Below, one piece after another: positions 60,584 through 64,000 of a DNA stretch of 64,000 nt (position 1 is its first letter; each line of letters begins with the position of its first letter). The stretch lies in NCBI GenBank assembly GCA_039810005.1, contig JBDHWD010000002.1:37523-101522 (forward strand), in the 5' to 3' direction. Under the pieces are notes generated by a model that made no database searches, was not told where the DNA came from, and was given only the letters and a program-made list of their open reading frames with translations. The position numbers were made by a program, and so were the translations under genes. The stretch is from JAMLIA01 sp039810005. Its GTDB lineage: Bacteria; Chloroflexota; Chloroflexia; Thermomicrobiales; CFX8.

Positions 60584-62169
60584 TGTTCCTCCGTCGCTGC
60601 GCGCAGGATGATCTGATCGACGACGAGCTCAACTGGCGCCAGATCGTCGGTAAAGACGCGATCATGCCCCGTCCACTCGCGGATATTGCCGGTGTTCATC
60701 GCGATATCTCCGACCTGCCGAATCAGCGAATCCTCTGAGATACCCGCCATATTCGCCGCGAAGTTTTCGAGGTCGGTAGGCTCGTTCGTTGCGATCACCA
60801 TGCTGTTGGTGAAGCGATCGACGTCAATGATGTAGACGTTCGGGAACACTGCGGCCATCGTCGAGGCCATCACGTTCACCAGACGGAAGTCGGTCGATGT
60901 CCGTCCCGCGTTCAACACAACGACACCATCATCAGTCAGGTGATCGCGTGCCGACTCGAAGAACTCCTTGGTCGTCAGGTGGAATGGGATATACGGCTGT
61001 CGATAGGCATCGACGCCGATCACGTCGTACTTCTTCTCGCTCCGGCTCAGGTAATAGCGGCCATCATCGACAATGACGTTGAGGTTCGGCTCATTCATGT
61101 TGAAGTACTCGCGGCCAATTTCGACGATTTCACCGTCGATCTCAACGCCATCGATCGGAATTGGGCCATACGCCTCGGTGAACTGCTGCGCCACGGTACC
61201 GGCAGCCAGACCAATCATCAACATGCTCTGCACGTCTTCCGGGGTCTGATCGACGTTAAAGTACGGCCCAACCATGAAGTAATCCCATGGACCGCCAGTG
61301 AGCTTCTGGTCTGGCGAATAGATCGAGTGCGTTGCGTGACCTTCGTTCAGCGCCAGCCGAATCTCGTCGCGATACTTGATGACCTGCACGTAGTTGTACG
61401 GCGTCTCCGCCTCGTGGATCACCGTCCCATATTCGGGCGGACGAATCAGCCCCGACGGCTGAAATACCGGCGCTACGGCGACGACAAGCAGCATCGCGAT
61501 GGCCAGGGCCAGCTCACGAACGGCGGGAATTGCAAGGAGCGCCAGTACCGACGGTATCAGAATCGTCAGTGACAGGATCAGGAAGTTCGTCCGCGTCCCA
61601 AACACCGGGATCAGTACGAACGTCGGCAAGAAGCTGCCGATGATCGAGCCGACGGTCGAAAGCGCGTAGAGCGACCCTGCGGTGTTGCCTGCCGCCGAGA
61701 CATCCGCCAGGCGCAGCCGTACCGCGAAAGGCGAGATGCAGCCCAAGAGCGTAACGGGTATGGCAAACAGCAACATCGTGCCCAACAGCGAACCGTAGAA
61801 CGCCCCAACGGAGACGTTATCGAACGCCGAAAGGGAGATCTCAAGGATCGGGCGCGACAGCAGCGGAATGAACGCGACGCTGAACCCGGCGATCGCCGTC
61901 ATCACGAACAGCAGCTCGGGATCGGGATAGCGGTCGGCCAGCCGACCACCGATGAAGTACCCGAGCGTCAGGTAGAGCAGTGTCAGGCCAATCAGGTTGG
62001 CCCAGATGAAGGTCGATGACCCAAAGTAGGGCCCGACAAGCCGCGATGCACTCGTCTCGACCGCAATGCTACAGACGCCACCGAAGAAGACGATGGCTGA
62101 TAGTGCCGCGCCGCGCGGGTTCAGCCAGGCTGATCGCCCGCGCGGTGCTGAATAGGTTGTTGCAACCAC
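60580..62169 (-). CDS. Membrane-fused spermidine-synthase-like protein
   Basis: A 529-residue protein with about seven hydrophobic helices (20-245), starting ALSAIVFFGGVCSIAVETSASRLVGPYFG, then a Rossmann spermidine-synthase-like domain (about 250-520): MLMIGLAAGTVAQQF, DGVEIDGEIVEIGREYF, VDDGRYYLSR and VDAYRQPYIPFHLTTKEFF. The last motif differs from the D-x-x-D loop of true polyamine synthases, so the product is unlikely to be spermidine. GTG 62169 begins 3 bases after the previous stop. Confidence 0.87.
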   Translation of the reverse strand: MVATTYSAPRGRSAWLNPRGAALSAIVFFGGVCSIAVETSASRLVGPYFGSSTFIWANLIGLTLLYLTLGYFIGGRLADRYPDPELLFVMTAIAGFSVAFIPLLSRPILEISLSAFDNVSVGAFYGSLLGTMLLFAIPVTLLGCISPFAVRLRLADVSAAGNTAGSLYALSTVGSIIGSFLPTFVLIPVFGTRTNFLILSLTILIPSVLALLAIPAVRELALAIAMLLVVAVAPVFQPSGLIRPPEYGTVIHEAETPYNYVQVIKYRDEIRLALNEGHATHSIYSPDQKLTGGPWDYFMVGPYFNVDQTPEDVQSMLMIGLAAGTVAQQFTEAYGPIPIDGVEIDGEIVEIGREYFNMNEPNLNVIVDDGRYYLSRSEKKYDVIGVDAYRQPYIPFHLTTKEFFESARDHLTDDGVVVLNAGRTSTDFRLVNVMASTMAAVFPNVYIIDVDRFTNSMVIATNEPTDLENFAANMAGISEDSLIRQVGDIAMNTGNIREWTGHDRVFTDDLAPVELVVDQIILRAATEEQ

Positions 62170-62172
62170 TCG

Positions 62173-63810
62173 CTAGTACGTTTCCAGCTGAATCGGAACA
62201 TCAATCAGGACCGGCATCGTCGATGACTTGGCGCGCTCGAGCGCCTGAGTCAGTTCTTCTGGCGAATTCACGCGCACACCTTCGATACCGTAGGCGTCTG
62301 CCAACTTGACGTAATCCGGATTGACCAGATCAACCGCCACGTAGCGGCCGGGGTAGGTGCGCTTCTGTGCCGCCTTTACCGCGGTATGTGTCGCGTCGTT
62401 GAAGATCACCATCGTGATCGGAATACGATGGTGAACCGCCGCGCCGATCTCTTCCATCGTGAACTGGAAGCCACCGTCGCCGGTCATGGATACGACCTGC
62501 GCGTCCGGACGGGCGACCTTCGCGCCGATGGCGGTCGGCATGGCCGAGCCGAGCGTGCCGAAGCCGCGCGGGAACGTGTAGGTGCGCGGCTCGAACACCG
62601 GGAAGTAGCGCACACCCTCGTAGGCCATCATCGTCATGTCGTTGCAGAGGACGGCGTCGCGGTCCATGCCAGCGCGGAGCGCGTCGAGGTACTCGACGTA
62701 ACCTGCGGTTCGCGCATCGACCGGCTCCTGCAGACGATCGCGTACGGCGGCGACGGCGCTCGTCTCCCAGCGCTCCTTCGGCGTCGCGCCCGCATTGACC
62801 TTCTCCAGCAGCTGATCGAGCGTTTCGCTCGCGTCGGCAACGATGCTGACTGCCGGATCGTAGCGCTTGCCGTGCTCGGACTCATCGATGTCGATATGAA
62901 TGATGTTCGCCGGGAGCGGCATGCTACCGTCACCGGTCGAGCGAACGCCGAGGCCACTGCCGACGACGATCGCCAGGTCGCTACCGCGCATGATCTCGGT
63001 TGTCGGGTTGTCATCCGACCAGCGATAGCCAAACGCACCGACAGCGTACTGATGATCTTCAGGGATCGCGCCCTTGCCCATGAGCGACGTCACGACTGGT
63101 GCGCCAAGCGCTTCAGCGAGCCGGACAACGCGCTCAGAAGCCTCCTGTGACGAAGCGCCGCCGCCGGCGAAGATCATGACCTTGGAAGCCTTCGAGATCA
63201 GGTCTGCAGCCGCGTCAATCTGTGCCGAGATGTCCGCAACTGGAGCACCCGGAGCTGCCTCAATCTCGCCCAGCTCGAATTCCTCGGCCATAACGTCGAT
63301 CGGCACTTCGAGGTAGACAGGTCGCGGACGGCCGGTCGCCAGCGCCGTGAATGCTTCCTCCATGGCCGCCGGGATCTCCTCGGCGCTCATCACGCGCTTG
63401 GCCCACTTCACGAATGGGCGCATGATGGCCATCTGGTCAGTCATCTCGTGCAGGTTGCCCTCAAGGCGGTCGATGTACTTGCGTTCCAGGTTGGTAGCAA
63501 TAATGAAGATGTTTGATGAATCCGCGAATGCTTCACCAGCAGCGGTCGCGACGTTCGTCACGCCGGGCCCAGTGACGATCAGCGCGACGCCGGGCTTTCC
63601 GGTTGCGCGGTAATAGCCGTCGGCCATGAAGCCCGCGCCCTGTTCGTGACGAGCCAGGATATTCGTCATCGTCGGGTGCTCAAACAGGACATCATAAATA
63701 TCGAGGTTGTGGACGCCCGGGATGCCGAATACGGTGTCGACCCCGTTTGCTTCCAACGCACGGACAATCGCCGCGCCGCCGCGAACCCGGCTCCCAACTG
63801 AGATCGCCAT
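62173..63810 (-). CDS. Thiamine-diphosphate-dependent enzyme, acetolactate-synthase-like
   Basis: A 545-residue ThDP enzyme. N-terminal catalytic Glu is in ARHEQGAGFMADGYYRATGKPG; the central FAD/nucleotide-type domain (about 190-340) follows; the ThDP-Mg motif is TGDGGFQFTMEEIGAAV ending in FND. It groups with IlvB-like large subunits (AHAS, oxalyl-CoA- and benzoylformate-decarboxylase types). No ilvN or ilvC gene is near, so acetolactate synthesis is not proven. First gene of a six-gene run; RBS GGGAGGG. Confidence 0.85.
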   Translation of the reverse strand: MAISVGSRVRGGAAIVRALEANGVDTVFGIPGVHNLDIYDVLFEHPTMTNILARHEQGAGFMADGYYRATGKPGVALIVTGPGVTNVATAAGEAFADSSNIFIIATNLERKYIDRLEGNLHEMTDQMAIMRPFVKWAKRVMSAEEIPAAMEEAFTALATGRPRPVYLEVPIDVMAEEFELGEIEAAPGAPVADISAQIDAAADLISKASKVMIFAGGGASSQEASERVVRLAEALGAPVVTSLMGKGAIPEDHQYAVGAFGYRWSDDNPTTEIMRGSDLAIVVGSGLGVRSTGDGSMPLPANIIHIDIDESEHGKRYDPAVSIVADASETLDQLLEKVNAGATPKERWETSAVAAVRDRLQEPVDARTAGYVEYLDALRAGMDRDAVLCNDMTMMAYEGVRYFPVFEPRTYTFPRGFGTLGSAMPTAIGAKVARPDAQVVSMTGDGGFQFTMEEIGAAVHHRIPITMVIFNDATHTAVKAAQKRTYPGRYVAVDLVNPDYVKLADAYGIEGVRVNSPEELTQALERAKSSTMPVLIDVPIQLETY

Positions 63811-63864
63811 CGTCCTCGTACCCTCCCGACCGTGGTCATGCGTCCGCCGAAACGTATCCCGCCA

Positions 63865-63870
63865 AGTATA
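63865..63870 (-). promoter_or_regulatory. Candidate -10 box for the ThDP-enzyme operon
   Basis: TATACT on the minus strand, 55 bases before the ATG, without a clear -35. The remaining bases to 64000 hold nothing I can identify. Confidence 0.45.
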
Positions 63871-64000
63871 TGCCGTCAGCCCCGGCGCGTTGCCGCGATG
63901 GCTCGGCTCGTCGCAGAATGACTCCAGTTATCCGATTCGTCCAAGAGGCGACTTCCGGTCATTCTGCCAGTTTGCGTACAAGAGTGATTATCCGCAAAGT

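Overview
This window reads as a housekeeping stretch of a bacterial chromosome, roughly 60% GC and very densely coded. Many neighbouring genes overlap by 1-14 bases, and TTG and GTG starts are common. Gene content and protein style suggest the phylum Chloroflexota, probably near class Thermomicrobia (Sphaerobacter/Thermomicrobium relatives): a short NusA, YvcK with two N-terminal membrane helices, TatA-like genes without tatC, an RsrA-like anti-sigma partner and a non-discriminating-type AspRS. That placement is inference; no rRNA is present. I saw no prophage, insertion sequence, CRISPR array, defence island or biosynthetic cluster.

Layout. 1-6110 (minus): a translation/RNA-maturation operon nusA-ylxR-infB-rbfA-nrnA-truB, with truB running off the left edge, driven by an extended -10 promoter followed by a terminator-like hairpin in the nusA leader. 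6192-10990 (plus): yvcK, then the glycolytic set gap-pgk-tpiA with secG. 11008-12783: tatA, signal peptidase I and a DUF151 bifunctional-nuclease family gene. 12829-14106: ECF sigma factor, zinc anti-sigma factor and a convergent DUF1992 gene. 14135-16501: an isolated NuoE/NuoF-type pair. 16498-18424 (minus): ornithine-cyclodeaminase family protein and an EamA transporter. 18499-20857: recQ converging on tRNA-Asn(GTT). 21011-27489: ROK-family protein, a 38-residue ORF, an unrecognised 547-residue protein, a HEAT-repeat protein, a MurE-type ligase and a beta-propeller lipoprotein, closed by a strong terminator.

27501-32186 (minus): lepA-mazG-aspS. 32255-33874: rpsT, convergent holA, and a structured RNA candidate upstream of holA. 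33946-36154: D-2-hydroxyacid dehydrogenase and fabF. 36221-37627 (minus): the primary sigma factor with a classical promoter. 37690-39718: ruvC-tlyA-larB. 39715-44537 (minus): pth, 3-hydroxyacyl-CoA dehydrogenase, two-subunit B12-dependent acyl-CoA mutase and meaB; active-site residues favour isobutyryl-CoA over methylmalonyl-CoA mutase. 44579-53336: a second tatA-like gene, a methyltransferase on the opposite strand, and the run tgt-FecR-like-ugd-acpS-nnr-CBS-alr ending in a terminator. 53351-57707: a small HTH regulator divergent from a heterodimeric ABC exporter with one degenerate ATP site. 57759-63870 (minus): a six-gene run: ThDP enzyme, membrane spermidine-synthase-like protein, pgeF, yggS, WalJ-like hydrolase, GNAT.

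How it fits together. Most genes serve translation, central carbon metabolism, envelope building and DNA maintenance. Promoters share a TATACT-like -10, often with an upstream TG. The observations most worth following are the bistable RNA at 33702-33858, the probable isobutyryl-CoA mutase, the nusA leader hairpin, the unassigned genes at 22060-24793 and the AspRS/tRNA-Asn link. No clearly new multi-gene system is demonstrated.
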